Notes: generated from the sequence alone by a model not told the origin. A stretch of 64,000 nt of DNA from Irpex lacteus (GCA_001986395.2 MQVO02000018.1:124001-188000), one strand, 5' to 3'. Positions 23,395-37,781 are shown, counted from the stretch's first letter. Program-made: numbers and translations.

Positions 23395-26300
23395 GGAGAT
23401 GGATAAGCCTGGAGGATGATGGTTGTCGAGCCATTGTGTTATTCCTCTCAGGTCGTTGCATGCCCGTGTGGATCGTGCGTTTGTGTAAGACGCATTTGTA
23501 GAACCCCGATGAATCTTCTGGCCACAGTATGGAAGCCCGACCGCGCACGATAGTGCCTGAAGCATCCTGAGCAACCTTGTGAGGTCAAGTGAACGTAAAC
23601 AAATGGCTCCATGGCCACGCGCACCTTCTCGCACTCATTCAGCTCGATTCATCAGCGCCGGCTGCCAGGAAGCTATGACGCGCCCAACCATGGATGCAGA
23701 TTAAGTTCGTCGGAAGGCCATGACCATGGTGCCCGCTGCCATGTTACGGTGCAAATAAAGTGAGCGTGAGCAGAATAGCAAAGGCATACGTATAAAGGAC
23801 TTTTGAGACCCACGCGCATGTGAAAACACAAATACCGAGGATGGAGGTGAATTCAATGTTGGCTAGTATCTCCATCTTGCATAGCCTGGAAATATCTGAG
23901 CACGCTATGATTGTGATCCATCGTAGAGACATGGCATCATAAACAATAGATCAACCTGGTCGAAGACAACAACATCATGTCTACAAAATGGGCTCGTGCA
24001 ACACGAACATTCGAATGTGTGCAACGTTGATGATTATCGACTCCTCGTCGGGATTCGGGGACTCGGAAGCAGATGTGGGGCCCCGACTGAGCGACCAGAC
24101 GGACAGCACGAGATCACACGAGATGCGCAATAAGTACGGATGATGAGTGTATTTCATCCCAATCTAGTAGGTACAAAGAACGCAGTATAGGTACATGTCA
24201 GTGCAGGGTCGGCAAGCGAAGAAGACAAGAGGACAAGAGGACTAGACGTAGTACAGGAGTGATGATGGTACAACATCACGAAAATAAACAAGTCGGGATC
24301 TGGGTAGACCTGGCGTGCCAGATATTCGCACAGGTGCTAAACGCCCGCCACTGTGGCGTTCCTTTTCCACGGCTGATCTGAACATGTCACGTTGGTTTGA
24401 CCTGAGCAATGCCGGCCACGGTGAAAAGGACCTTATCATGGCATGGATATGTGAGATCTGCGATGCTTGGACGTGATCTGCTTATACTCCCACAGTAGTA
24501 CATACAGGTGTCTGAGGCATTTCCTGAGGTCGGGACACCCGTATTGGGGCAGCAAAGCTTCCCAATCACGAACTTACAGCTGCAAGCAATAGTATCACTA
24601 AAATGCACTGGAAGTATCGTATAGAGTAGATAAGCACGCTCCCGATACTACAGAAGGAGTGACGTTGTTGCAATGTACGTATCGGCGGATAAGTAGTACG
24701 GATTCTGGAATCAGAGCAGCGGTGTCGGCCATGGCACAGGTGTACACTACGGTCGTTGAGTGCAATGTCAAATTAGCTCTGCTGCCAAGTGTCTGTGTGA
24801 ATATTGCAGGTGAAAGCCAGAGCCTGAGCAGCGTCGAAGTGCAGCCTGAGAATCCACGCGATTCCAAGTGGCGCTAAAAACCTTGTTTTCGTGACCGCAT
24901 ATAAGTCGTCCCTTCACGCAGGTCTCTTCTGTTCTCATACCACCACAACCTCCGGCTTCAGACCTGCAAAGACATTGACTGTTTCTCTCTTCGCACTCTT
25001 TCTCGCCAACGACGCTTGCTTCAAGATCACCGCCCTTGTCTCTGTAGTTAGACGAAACATCCGGCATTATAGCTGCTCAGGCTGGAGAGCGAGCTTGTAC
25101 ACTATTCATATATGCTTCGAGGTACGTCTGACATCGTCCTGGAATCGTTTTATGATGTGTTAACCTGTTTGTTCTCGGTGCATCGCTTTGTGCTCTGTTT
25201 GTTCTCGGAGGACGGGATAGACAGCATGCGCACTCAGTATGTGAGCTATTTAGGTATGTTATCGCCAGTTTATACTTTATACGAAGCCAAACAACTTCAA
25301 CATCGTCGCACAGCCTTCCTTCCCTTCCCTTCAACACTGCAGTACCTGACGAGGGGTCGTCTTAATGGACGGTTGAGTGAGTTGGCCCTTGAGTACCCAT
25401 TTGTACCGCTTACCACACCGATTGTTGCCAGCTATAGTAACGACGAAGCGCAACATAGATTTGCAGCGGTTTATACCCCAATGGCTCAATCGGACGTGGC
25501 TTCTGGCTGCCGTATACGTAAGTCATTGCGCTTTGTCTTTGGCCGTCTCATGGTCACTATATGCTGGTTGCAGGGATATTTTCGGAGTTGGTCGTCCCTC
25601 GACGTGTCCCTGTCCGTCATTTGCAGTAGCAACTATACTAATTTTATTAAATACCAGATTATAGAAGCTCAACAAGGTTGAGTTGATCTTCGGTCGTCGT
25701 GATCAACGTACGAGCTCAAGGTCTCCAAGCAGAGTCAGTTAAGTATGCTAGTCCCCTTCGTTCGTCATCTACATAACTCACGCTCACGCGCACATTATAG
25801 ACACATATATCACAGATGGCTCTCAGAAGCTGTGCAGGCCGGCCGGCGGCGATGCTTTTTGCTACTCATAGTAGGTCTGTATCTCTTTGTGTTTTGCTTT
25901 CGCTCTCCATTGCCTCTACGGTACCGGTGCTCGCTTCGTCGAGCATCTCCGCTTTCATTTACCTACCGCAGTCTTCCGCGGTCTCTTCCGTGCCTTTTGC
26001 TTCTGTTTAGGTAGCATATACTTATGTAGCTACGAGTGTCTTTCTCTTACGTGCCTAGTATAATATCGAAAATATATTTTATGCATGTTTCCATTGATAC
26101 AGTGACGACCTGAATAAGTAATACCGCACAAGATTTCTACCTAGGACTAGGCAACACAGATCTGCCCAATGCACGCATTCTCTCAGATGTGATAAGGTGC
26201 GAAATGTCTCGCACCGTGGAAGACGATTATCACCCTCTAGCACCGTGACAGCCTTTATCACGGTAGATCTCACATAGCTCTAAGCAGATCAAAATTCCTT

Positions 26301-26605
26301 AGGACAGATTTGGTTAGCTATGGCTGCGATAAGATGATATGGCTGCTAAACTTAGATATTCTCAGATATCGATATGTTTATTTTCGTGATGAAGTGATGA
26401 ATACAAGCACAAAAATCGAAAAACAGAGCTTCAGGCGTACATTCGCAACGGTGTCTCTATGATACAACGGGAATTTGAACGAGATGAGAAGAGCACGACG
26501 CATCGTCTTTGGGCCGTTATTGTGAGCGAGTTGTTCGCGGCGAGTAAGGGATGTCGCGTTCGCTGTAGGGAGCTATGGAGAGCGGCCAGGGTGCCGTCGG
26601 TCTGA
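23395..26605. other. Gene-poor region
   Basis: About 3.2 kb with no supported gene. The longest open frame on the plus strand (25112-25681, 189 codons from a true ATG) has no recognisable domain and contains a duplicated TGTTTGTTCTCGG, so it is listed only as a weak possibility. Around 26190-26275 several CACCGTG/CACGGT words could form small hairpins. Confidence 0.4.
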
Positions 26606-27997
26606 TTAGAGCTCCTGTTCTGATTCGGACATATTCTCCGCTGCGTCCGAGGCGATGGATGCGGAGTCCAAGAAGTCCCATTCGTCTGATAGGAGGCCGT
26701 GAGTGCTGGTGTCGCTGATGACGGAAGCAGATCGAGGAACGCTCTCTGCATCATAGAGAGAATTATCCGAGTCCGAGGTGAATGTGAGCGACGTCCCAGT
26801 AGGCGAGGCTGGGGATGTATCAAGAAAGTCGGAAACAAAGGGACTGATAAGCTCGGCTTCACCACGCTCGCTGGGAGCATAAGACGAGGCCGGAATACTG
26901 CGAGCGGGGCTGACAGTTCGAGGGGGACTAGGACTGGATGGTACATAACAAGGACTACGAGGCCGCCACTTCGCCGCCATCATCTGTGTAGGTTGGGGTG
27001 TATGCGCTTGTACGTGAGATATCGCATCCTCGATTGATTCAGAAAACGTGTTGTCGATCATGGATCTATCCACCCCTTTCCCCTTGTCAAGGGAAAGATT
27101 CTCCGTGCTGAATGGGTAGGGGGGATATGGAGAATACGAAGGAAGAGACGATGAATAAGATGGTGCTCGGCACGCAGTGCTATTCGAAGCAGCGAGTGGG
27201 CCAACAGGTGCTTCGTTGTTGATGCGTCTGCGCTTTGCACGCCGGCGTTGTTCTTCGTCTTCTTCAAACCGAACTAGTTCGGACCTTTCCTTTTCTTCCC
27301 GTGCAAATAGCTCCTCCCATCTACATTTGATCAACGAGGAAGGAGAATCGTATTTGACCGAGTACATGACCCAATCGATGTCTAATAGTGCGAGATGGGT
27401 AACATCTCTCCATTCACCATTGGTACCATCAGGATACGGGTCCAGCGGATGGGTGGGACAGAATATGGCACGTCTCGACGTGCCCTCCAAGCTGAACCCA
27501 AGGCCCATAAAGACACCCATAGCAATGCTTCGCCAACGTGCATTGCTCTCGACAACACGGGCCTGGACACGATGGCAATTAAGCTCCTCGAAAGCCCAAC
27601 TCATCAGCAGACGAATGGCTTCAGAGCCCCACCGATGACCTCTTTGTTCTGGAACAATGGCGAGCCCAATGTCGAAAGTACCGGGCAAAGCAGATGCTTT
27701 GAGGTAGATGATTCCAACTGGGCGGAATTCAAGCGTCGCTGTATGCTCCGACCATTGGTCGTATACATCACAACTTTCCGTCTCCTCGGAATCCTCCCCT
27801 AATGTCTTGGCAAGGATTACGCCGAGGTAGATGCACTCCTCCGCGAAGTCTTCGACGCCAGCGAGACTGGAGGATATAGCTTCTACAGAGCGATATAGAA
27901 GCTCTCCCCATGCAGCTTGAACGACGGTTGTCGCCTGGCTGCTGAGATCGATGGAGCCTAGAGGCTGGAGTTTCACCTTATCGTTGGTGAGGTTCAT
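26606..27997 (-). CDS. GNAT-family N-acetyltransferase with a disordered C-terminal tail
   Basis: Single exon, 463 residues from the ATG at 27997 (MNLTNDKVKLQPLG). Residues 1-230 form a RimJ/RimL-type GNAT domain: FDIGLAIVPEQRGHRWGSEA contains the acetyl-CoA-binding QxxGxxx loop, followed by RLLMSWAFEELNCHRVQA and NARWRSIAMGVFMGLGF. The rest has a basic patch (RRRAKRRRIN, possibly a nuclear signal) and about 200 residues of Ser/Pro-rich low complexity ending SESEQEL. The enzyme would acetylate an amine of a protein or small molecule using acetyl-CoA; the target is unknown. The lack of introns is unusual in this window. The in-frame TTG upstream is not used. Confidence 0.85.
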   Translation of the reverse strand: MNLTNDKVKLQPLGSIDLSSQATTVVQAAWGELLYRSVEAISSSLAGVEDFAEECIYLGVILAKTLGEDSEETESCDVYDQWSEHTATLEFRPVGIIYLKASALPGTFDIGLAIVPEQRGHRWGSEAIRLLMSWAFEELNCHRVQARVVESNARWRSIAMGVFMGLGFSLEGTSRRAIFCPTHPLDPYPDGTNGEWRDVTHLALLDIDWVMYSVKYDSPSSLIKCRWEELFAREEKERSELVRFEEDEEQRRRAKRRRINNEAPVGPLAASNSTACRAPSYSSSLPSYSPYPPYPFSTENLSLDKGKGVDRSMIDNTFSESIEDAISHVQAHTPQPTQMMAAKWRPRSPCYVPSSPSPPRTVSPARSIPASSYAPSERGEAELISPFVSDFLDTSPASPTGTSLTFTSDSDNSLYDAESVPRSASVISDTSTHGLLSDEWDFLDSASIASDAAENMSESEQEL

Positions 27998-30900
27998 GGT
28001 GAGCGTAGTCAAGAGGTCGAGTGGCCTTCGCTATGCTGAACAGACAGCGACGGATGCGAAGGTGACTGGGTCTACTGCGGCCACGGAGGTCAATAGGCGC
28101 ATGATGGCCAATGTGACTTCGAGACAGAGCGTCTTACCAGTCGAGACCGATGAATACCCACGGAGAGCGCCCGTAGTGAACAGCTTGTCGAGCCTCGAGG
28201 ACTCTTGCACACTGAAAACACATTTTGTCAGAGCGATTCTGACTGAAAATATTCCGTGAGGTCTTAAGCACCCCAAAACGCGTATTCATGGTACGCACTT
28301 ACGCGTAGTATAAGCACTAGATAGACACGGACATATTGAACCTTATGTTGAGAAGTTCGAGTCCAGAGGTCACCCGAAGGTAATCTAGGGTTAGCCATTA
28401 TTGGTCTGGGTCTGACTGTACGCTGGAGACGTCAAACCATCTTGTCAGGAGGATATCCGAGTCTGCATTGCCGGAATCCCACTCACCTGCCCAGCATCAT
28501 GATGTGGAATCTTTGATGCGAAACTTTAGCCAAGTATAGTATTTCATGCCAGGCTAGCTGTTAAGCTGTAAGACCTACATCCCAGAGTTTTCTCCCAGTG
28601 CGGATACCATTGAATCGTCGTTCAGCTTAGCATGGTAGGTGGTGGTCCATGCCCAAGTGCTCCGAACGCGACCCGGGCCTTCATCAAATACTAAGCGCTC
28701 ATGTACTTCGATTCTTACTACCAGTCGACCACCATCATCGTCCGCCGGAATTGCCTCAGGCTCAAGTTGGTCAAGTTATCACTCTGTGGAATCCTCTTCC
28801 AGCGTATCTGAGCTCTAAAATGGTGAATCATACGACATTTGATGCAGACATCCCCAGGCTGGTGTTGCTTCTCTGAGTTGTCAATTTTCCAGTCGCAAAC
28901 TTGCCACAATAGGAGGTGACATTGCTTCGCAAGATCAGTAAAGAGTTCTCAAAGCTTGAGCCGTCCTGCTGGCCATGACGTATCCTATATGTGGTATGAG
29001 AATTGTTGGTGAGTACCCTCATGATTATGAATATACTCAGCTACTGAATCTGCAAAGCAAGGGCAAAAGCCTTTCAGGGCGGTTCACTACCGACGAGTAC
29101 GTAGCGCTTTACCAGACGCTGTACGATTCTACTCGTAATGTGCTTCGCATGAGCATTGCAGGGCGTGTACCACAGGTTCTGATGCCCGTATAGTAGTTCC
29201 ATCGCAGAGGTACATGCGACAACCATCGGGGATTATGCTACGCCGCATCATGAGATAGACTTCTCGTATCACCCTTGCTTGGTGCCATCGCACGCTACGA
29301 TCCTGCTAGGGAGACGTTTGATCAAGAGATGTCGATCAGCGTTCACGTTTAAACAGGTGAGAGGACTTCGTTCAGTGATACTTTGAATTATTCTTCTCAT
29401 CGGAATGAACAAGCCTACAAATGCCGCGCACTACACACAATCTTCAAGAAGCTTTACGGAACTTCAATTGGCAGGATCGTACAATGTGATCGTCATCAAC
29501 GTAACTTAAGTTGAAGATAAGAAAGCCAGGGGCCAGAATCAATGTTTCTGGCCGCGGTCATCGTACACACTTTCATTGCGGAGTTGTTGTGAGCTTCGTA
29601 CTCACCTTACTGCGGATCTTGTCTAGACAGCTCATGCAGATTATGACGACCACGCCATAACCCGGGTCCATCCATCCCACCTTGGTCCTGCTCATGCCAC
29701 CGCAACGAGCCGTCATCCGACGCTTCTAACGCTCTAGACTGGCGTCAGTGTCAACGAGGAATACATTGCGCGCCCATAAAAGCGCCAGCCAGTATGCATA
29801 ACGCCCAACTCTTGATTATCAGTCTCCTAACGACGACGACGAGACAAAAGAGGCTTGGGGATGTAAGAGGGGGATGGTGTATGTGAGGTACGCAGACAAT
29901 TGTGACTGATCCACTACCTATGGCGCAGGGTCAGCCTCACCGATATTCACAATCGATATTATCTGCCCGCCGAGTTATTGGCGCATGAAAAGGCACGGTG
30001 AGTGCGTGAGTATATCCGAGTGCCCCTCAATTCATTAAGAAAACGTTCAGCATGGGTCGAGCGTTTGTGGCTGATTGAAAGCGCCCGGATTTCGACTGCG
30101 AATGCTGGAAGAAAGCACTTTGCTCCCATGTCGGCTGGACGAACACCACGGATCGCCTTGATCGATGTCGTCTAGACGCCTCTTCCCGCGAGCCATCACG
30201 AATCTTAGAAGACGGCTGACGCCAGTAGATCTTCTTGTGGGTGAGTGCTAATACTTAGATGCTTTCCATACGGCTGGCCTCACAAATGAAAGGCTGATCA
30301 GTGTACAGCCGTCACACAGGTTTCAAGAATGAAGAAAACGGAGGCTTTCTACGTACGCTGATCTTGATCATTGCGTAAATGTTTCCGTGTACCTCAACTT
30401 CTCAGCATTGAAGTCGCCGCTGGTATGATGATTAACATCGCTACAAGTCACCAATGAATTCAAGATCCTGGAATCCGTCGCAAAGAAACGTCCGTACGGC
30501 TGTGAAAGCTACGCACCCCTGATGAATGCACCTTTCTTCGAGAGCAATCCTGTTAGCAAGTAGCGCTAGCGATACGTCGCCCGGTATACACGGAGAAGGT
30601 GGTATAGAGAACCTTGTAATGCGTCGCTCGGCGTCTGATGGATCTACAGTATCGACCGGCCTTTGTACTGGCGCTGGCTAGGAGGTGTTTAGAAGCTATT
30701 TCCTCCCCATAGGTACGCTTATTGTCGATGGATTAGCATGACTGATACTAGGAGTGTTGGGCACAGCGATCTACTCTGTAGGCCGCCCTCTTGGTCCGCC
30801 GGCAGTGCAAGAGATCAAGTCAGTTGGAATCACTCCATCGTAGAAGTTTGTTCTCGCTGATGCTGAGCAACGGTTTGAGTCCATAACTTGTCGAGCTCAT

Positions 30901-32983
30901 TCTACACCCGAATATTTGTCTTACGTCTTGTTATTCTCGCAGTGAATGCTTGCGTTTCATCATTATGCATGTTCTGTTCTTCTTGGCTGGTTGTCATGCA
31001 GGAGGTAAATCATTCTGCGTGCACCCTGAGGCTAACTAAGTTTTGGACGATTCTTTTGTTTTCATGATAAGCACCACAGACATGAGAACAAGGAGGAGAG
31101 TCAGATGGCCAATCTCCCGGGGGCGTGTATGGCGCCCGTATAGCACCCGCCAACTTCCAGGCGTGATCCGGTGCGGCATTTTAGAAAATTAGACCCACGA
31201 AACTGGCGAAACCAGCAGTCTGGCTACGCATCTGGCCTATTCTGAGATTGAGGGTGCATTCATTCCCGTCTGCTGTCATGCTGCGTGCCACTTCCTACCC
31301 TTGAGCTCGTATGTGTGAATGCTACGCTCTGCCGTTCCTTTGCGCTCGGCGGAACTAGTCATCGATCTGATTTTGATAGAGCAGGTATCGCGGGTGGATG
31401 AGAAGCAAGCCGGCGGACTGATGGGTCGTACTAGGAAGGTTCAAAACACTGCCTGCTCGTCACCTGTTGAGGGGCACAGGTAGAATACTCACGTTCCGAG
31501 GACTTTATGCTCCCTGTGACGTGATTCTGAACCTCCTGGAGGACTCGAGGAGCGGGAGGCAGTGATGTGAGGGCTGTGGATAGTAGGTTCAATTTGTGCC
31601 TCGTGTGTACAAGGTTCAGCGTACAACGAGGCCGACGCAATGACCTCGAAATGCGATACTACGGCCCGACAGTAGATATAATGGCAGGAATATTCTTTGG
31701 AAGGTGCGGCGGGTGACGGCTGCGGCTGGACGAGTCAATATACGCAGAAGGGCAGTTTGCGCGCTCGTGCGTGCGCTATTTGGCGTTGTGGGTCCAGCTT
31801 TGTTTTACTATATCGGGAAGTTTTTCCCTCGCTTACGACGCTGACTGGCCCGCCACTCGCTCATCGATAAGGGCCCAACCAGGGTACTGTTGCATTGCTG
31901 TGCAAAGGACGTCTTCCATGTCTATGATGGAGGCCCCTCGCCTCGTTCCCATGTACAGGGCTATGAATGCAGTGGAGAAGACTTGCGAGGACCAGCGAGA
32001 CCATTGCCTGAGTCGGAGGACGCATATGATCAGAAGACCAGTGGTCTAGCCCAACGCGGATAATAAGGGCAATAAAAATTTTGGCCCTAGGTATTTCGGG
32101 TTACACATCCCGCTTACTATCGTTTCAAGTGCCCTCAATGGAACACATTGAGTATTCTTTGCTCATTATGCGATTCACTCACCAGCATGAGCTACATATT
32201 TGGCCAAGCCTACGAAATTACGCCGATATCAGGGTGTTAATCCTGGTCAAGCTGTCCTGATTACTCTTCAGGCAATGTTCCGACTTTCATTGGCAGGCCG
32301 AGTGGCACATAGTCGTGGGAAATATCAGGCGTCTAAACCCGCAATGCCAGCTAACTGGATGATGCGCTCTTCGCCCATGACCAGTCGGAGCCACCATCGA
32401 ATTCGCTGTCGGCTGGCCCACCCTGCTTCGTCTTTTCTTTAGGAGCCCTGCACCGTGCGGAAAATTTGGGAATGACGATTAGAACATACATCACGCAGAG
32501 GTGAGTGCCCTGAGAACGACGTGCTAACAAGGCACTAGTTGAAGGTCGTAGCACGCTCACCCGGGCACCCGCCGACAGGAATATGTCATTCAGGCTCTAC
32601 ATGCCGAGGATTCACGAGCGATTGACACAGTAACATCCCGTTCATGGTACACAACCGACAAGAGCGGCCTAGAGTGATTCTTCTTTTTGTGAGTGGCACT
32701 CTCGCATCAGCAACGATCTGTTCACTGAAGATAATGGTCGGTCCGGGCGTTTCTTCTCCAGCCGAGATGTAAAAGGAAATTGTTCTATTAACGTGGTTAC
32801 CTCGAGGCTGATTCCCTTTTCGAACGATCTCTTCTGCTCCCTTCTCGGCGCTCGTTCTGACGCCTATTATCGAGACCTGGGACCTGGCGCTACGAGGGGA
32901 TTTAAACAGTCCATCTGTCTGTCAGATGGATCAGCCACCCCTCGAACTTCCCGCCCTCTTCTTGTGAAGACCCCTCCTCTATC
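27998..32983. other. Nearly 5-kb region with no supported gene
   Basis: Short coding-like scraps occur, for example a plus-strand frame near 29035-29190 (LLNLQSKGKSLSGRFTTDEY) and near 32200-32440, but none has matching splice partners, a domain or adequate length. A TATA-like motif occurs near 29782. I saw no long terminal repeats, transposase motifs or tandem arrays. It may be degraded mobile-element or gene relic DNA. Confidence 0.45.
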
Positions 32984-34892
32984 ATGCAGCCGTCGTCTGC
33001 ACTCAACAAACTCTGTGACCTGCTTAAACACGCCTCAGAGCAGTCCTCCTCTCCACAAGGCTCTCTTATAACAGTCTGCCTTCGAGAGGCGGATCAAATC
33101 TATGTCTATCCGCAAACCCACGCCAGCACGATGCTCATGCGCGGTCTCCGGTCCGTCGGGTACAACGTTGCAATAAAGACATATCCACCCTCCATCCATA
33201 CGCTATTAATGCACTCGTACGTCCACCACCTTAAGTACAGCGTGGACAGTCTCACTTAGTTATTTCTCAGAGGGGAGAACGCGCGTGTCGTCCTGCTGGA
33301 AGACAGCTCAGTCCTACCCGTTGTTGATAACGCTGCTTGCCTTATCCAAGCAAAGATAACCAGTGCTGCGATCCTAGTATGTCCCTATGATCAGCATCGC
33401 CCTTTCAGCATGGGCTCATCAGCGCTACGTTTCTATTACAGAGAGACGAAGAAGCTTTGGTTGTTTGGTCCATGGGAACCTCTAACACCATCGACGCCCA
33501 GTTCCGCGAGTGGGAGCGTCGGATAGCTCGCACAGCCTCTCACGCAGAACGTCAAAAACAACGCCAGCACCAACCAGCGATGCACCCTGCCATGATTTCT
33601 CCCTACGCAAATGACTGGATGCCTTTTACGGACTTTCAGGGCGTGACGCCATCTACTAGCCGCCCATCGCAAGACTTCATAGACCTCACATCTCTCGAGC
33701 CTCGCTCAGACTTACCCTCTTTGCTGGAGCTAGAGTCTCTTCACGGCCTAGATGGGAGGGAGGGGTGTCGAGAGACCTTTCCATCTGACTGGCTCTCGCC
33801 TGTAAGTACTAGTCTGCTCTGTCGCTTTCTCGTATTGAAGATCATAACCCACATAGCTGGAATATGCATCGTTATATTACCACTCACCTTTCTTATCTCC
33901 GGTCTCAACTCCTTCTACCATAGATAGCCTGTCGCCGTACAGCGCACAAGGTACAGAGTCATCGTTAGAACCCTCTCCATTCCTTGGCGGCACTATCTGT
34001 CTCGCCGATATATCACCTGTTCCTCTATCCTTCGATGATGCGAGTCTTCCGGACGACGACCTGCCCATCACTGTTGAATCAGCAGATCCATCTGGGGAAG
34101 AAGAAAGCCCTTCGTCACCGACAAATCTCAGGAAGATTAAAGGGTTGCCATCGCGCTCAGTATCGACTTCCCCTACACCCCTATCCCCTCTCCATCTGCC
34201 TGAGGCTCCGAACTCTCCAAAAACCCGTACCGAGTCGGCAACGAGCCCCAAACCCCATTCGCCATCTCTGGCCCAGACCACAGCCACCCCTCTCTTCTCC
34301 TCTTTAAGCCTGAGAAATTCTCCCCCTCTTTCGAAGAAACGAAAATCGCCTTCCCCTTCTCCGAAGTCGTCTACCAGTTCTCCGAAGGCAGATCGATCTC
34401 CCCTTCCGACTCCATCAGGCCCTCTGGAGATCCCAGGATCTCCTAACTGCGAGGATGATGCAGATGGCAGTACCGAGTCTGATCTCAGCGACTTGGAGGA
34501 TGACGGCCCTGCTTTCGAGGATCCAGATGACTCTGACTCTGACTTCGAAGAGCCTCCGCCGCCCAAGAAGACGAAAGTGATCGCCCCCAAAGCGGCTGCC
34601 AAGAAGGCCCGCCCTGGTCGGCGCCGTGGAGGTGGCAAGGCCTCCGCTGCTCACAAACGCAAGTTCAAATGCGAGACCTGCGATAGGAGGTTCACTCGCG
34701 ATGCGGATAAGACACGACACTTACAGTCGGCTTGCGAGGGGGCGGAAAAGGCTCACAAGTGCCCTGAGTGCCCTGCTGCATTTGCCAGGAAGGACGCTCT
34801 TGTGCGCCATTGCAAGAATTTGCATAAGGATGTAAGTCTACTGGTAATTCCATCCCCTTGAAACGTTCGTTAACATCTTCATGCAGGACTAA
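32984..34892 (+). CDS. C2H2 zinc-finger protein (putative transcription factor)
   Basis: Exons join(32984..33216, 33271..33376, 33442..33801, 33857..34831, 34887..34892) give 559 residues. The N-terminal about 160 residues are globular (CDLLKHASEQ, then ARVVLLEDSSVLPVVDNAA). A long Ser/Pro-rich acidic region follows, then a basic stretch (KKARPGRRRGGGKAS), then two C2H2 fingers: KCETCDRRFTRDADKTRH and KCPECPAAFARKDALVRHCK. This layout suits a nuclear DNA-binding regulator with an acidic region; targets are unknown. The final exon is six nucleotides, one Asp codon plus the stop, placed because the donor after HKD is strong (GTAAGT) and ATGCAG follows at intron distance. Reading through instead adds only eight residues. 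Confidence 0.82.
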
Positions 34893-35457
34893 TCCTCGAC
34901 CACGTATTTAATCCCTTACTCGATCTCCGGTACATTTAGTGCCCCTCTCTGCTACCCCCTCTCCGTCTGCTCGCCTCTTCTTTGTATTATTTTTCCTTTC
35001 TTCTGTTATCTCCATCGAACACTGTATCTGCTAAACTCTCAGCGCACCATCTACCAGCATCGCTATCAATCACTCTCGCGTTCTCTGTTGTTTCTGTAGA
35101 TATATTCCTTTCATAGCAACTTTCGTCTTTGGAGCTTTTGGAAGTCGTGTCATCACACAATGTATATCCTTACTAGCATCATACCTCGTATTGGCACATA
35201 CCCTTTCTTGTTCAAATGCGCGTGTCTTTATTGTATCCTCTTCTGTATCGTGTTTGTGTTTGTGGAGTATACCAAATAATTAAGAGTTTCCTCTGGTCAG
35301 ACATTCATTATCGGTCTCTTCCTCGAGGTTGAGGACGTTGAGGGCAGAGCCCCCCGACTCAGATGCGGCCAGTATACTCGAGCGCTTACCGCATGAAGTG
35401 CCCTTCGACTCGTACCTCCACCTCAATATCGTAGACTTCGCTCGCTCTAACATAAGT
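34893..35457. other. Intergenic: 3' region of the C2H2 gene and promoter of the RBM18-like gene
   Basis: Pyrimidine-rich (CTCTTTGTATT, TTCCTTTCTTC) non-coding sequence of about 565 bases, typical of fungal promoters. No gene is visible in it. Confidence 0.5.
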
Positions 35458-36674
35458 ATGCAACCAATATTACCACTGGGAGATCAAACACCGGAAGGAA
35501 CTCCAAAGGAGACGCACTTATCCTTCCCTGAGCCTTGTTCCTCTAGGAAGGTCACGCCACCCCCAGCGGCTCAGCCCCGCAAGTTCCTCAAGGACAGACT
35601 TTACATCGGGAACCTGCATCCAAGCGTAGACGAGTGCGCCTGGCCTTTGATAGATCTTGCCTGGATCCTTACCTCAAGTGACTTCTAGATACGTCTTGCT
35701 CCAGGTCTTCTCAAAGTACGGCAAGGTCTCCAAGCTCGACTTTCTCTTCCACAAATCCGGTCCTCTCAAAGGCAAACCTCGAGGCTACGCCTTCATCGAG
35801 TACGCCGAACCAGACGTGAGTCATCTATTGTATTGTGTAAAGCCAGCGCATTGCTCATTCGGGTCTCTTTTCACCCTGCTCGTACGGTCGACACCGTCTT
35901 ATGGATATGAACCTATGAACATGAACAAACACTCCATATACCCACTATTCGCACACCTTTCATCACTGTCATCCCTCCTTGACTTATGTTCATATGTTCA
36001 TGTCATAACAGTCGATTGGCCTGGCATGAGCAAGGCACTGGCTGAACCCAACGAATCGTTAGTTATTGACGTTTCTATGACTAGGATGCTGGCAAAGCTC
36101 TCGCATCGGCAAACGACAAGCTTCTACGGGGGAGGAAGCTGGTCGTCACCCATGCCCAGCAAGCTCCTCTGGACGCTTCAGGCTCGATAATCTCAAAATC
36201 GAAGAAGCCATGGAACGACACAGGCAAACCGACAACGCTGAGTTTGTTGAAAAGTGCGGAAGGCAGACGGGTTGCCGGGTAGGTGCACCTCCGCATTTCT
36301 TCGTACTTTATAACTCATGCACGACTTTCAGCACCGACGACAAGATCGCTAAGATGGAGGCGAAGCTACGACAGCTAGAGCACACATCTGTCTCGGGGAC
36401 TTCGGTGCCAACTCATCGACATCCTTCGTTGCCCGCCAAACCAATCGCCGCGACGTTAGCTGCGGCTTCTGTCGACTCTTCGCGACCATCTTCGCGGCCA
36501 AAGAAGACACAGACACCTTTGCCTGCTTTGCCGCTCGCCCCACCATCTGCTACACCGTCATCTTCTGCGTCTGCAACCTTGAGGCAAGCCATCAGCACGT
36601 CCACACCGGGATCAGCGTCACATAAAAGCAAGTCTAGTTTGGCAGGAGTCGTAATGAAGAAGCGGAAGGAGTAG
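35458..36674 (+). CDS. RBM18: RBM18-like RNA-binding protein with one RRM
   Basis: Exons join(35458..35633, 35689..35815, 36085..36278, 36332..36674) give 279 residues. One RRM spans about residues 49-135: RLYIGNLHPSVDEYVLLQVF carries RNP2, and KGKPRGYAFIEYAEPD carries RNP1, with GKVSKLDFLFHKSGPLKGK between, closely matching animal RBM18. After the RRM come WNDTGKPTTLSLL and a coiled segment (DDKIAKMEAKLRQLE), then a Ser/Pro-rich basic tail ending MKKRKE. It is a probable nuclear RNA-binding protein; no target is known. The third intron-like gap (35816-36084, 269 nt) is much longer than the others in this window. The start is the first ATG in frame, MQPILPLGD. Confidence 0.85.
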
Positions 36675-36766
36675 AATGGTGGTCAGATGGATGCGTTCTC
36701 CCCGTGTTCATTGACGTATTTTGAGGGATGATTGTAGCGGTGATTTCGGATTCGTGCCTAATCTCA

Positions 36767-37781
<1,015 letters not shown>

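Noticed and set aside
25112..25681. 189-codon open frame with a true ATG as a confident gene
   Set aside because: No domain, no neighbouring exons and AT-rich codon use unlike adjacent genes; kept only as a note in the gene-poor region.
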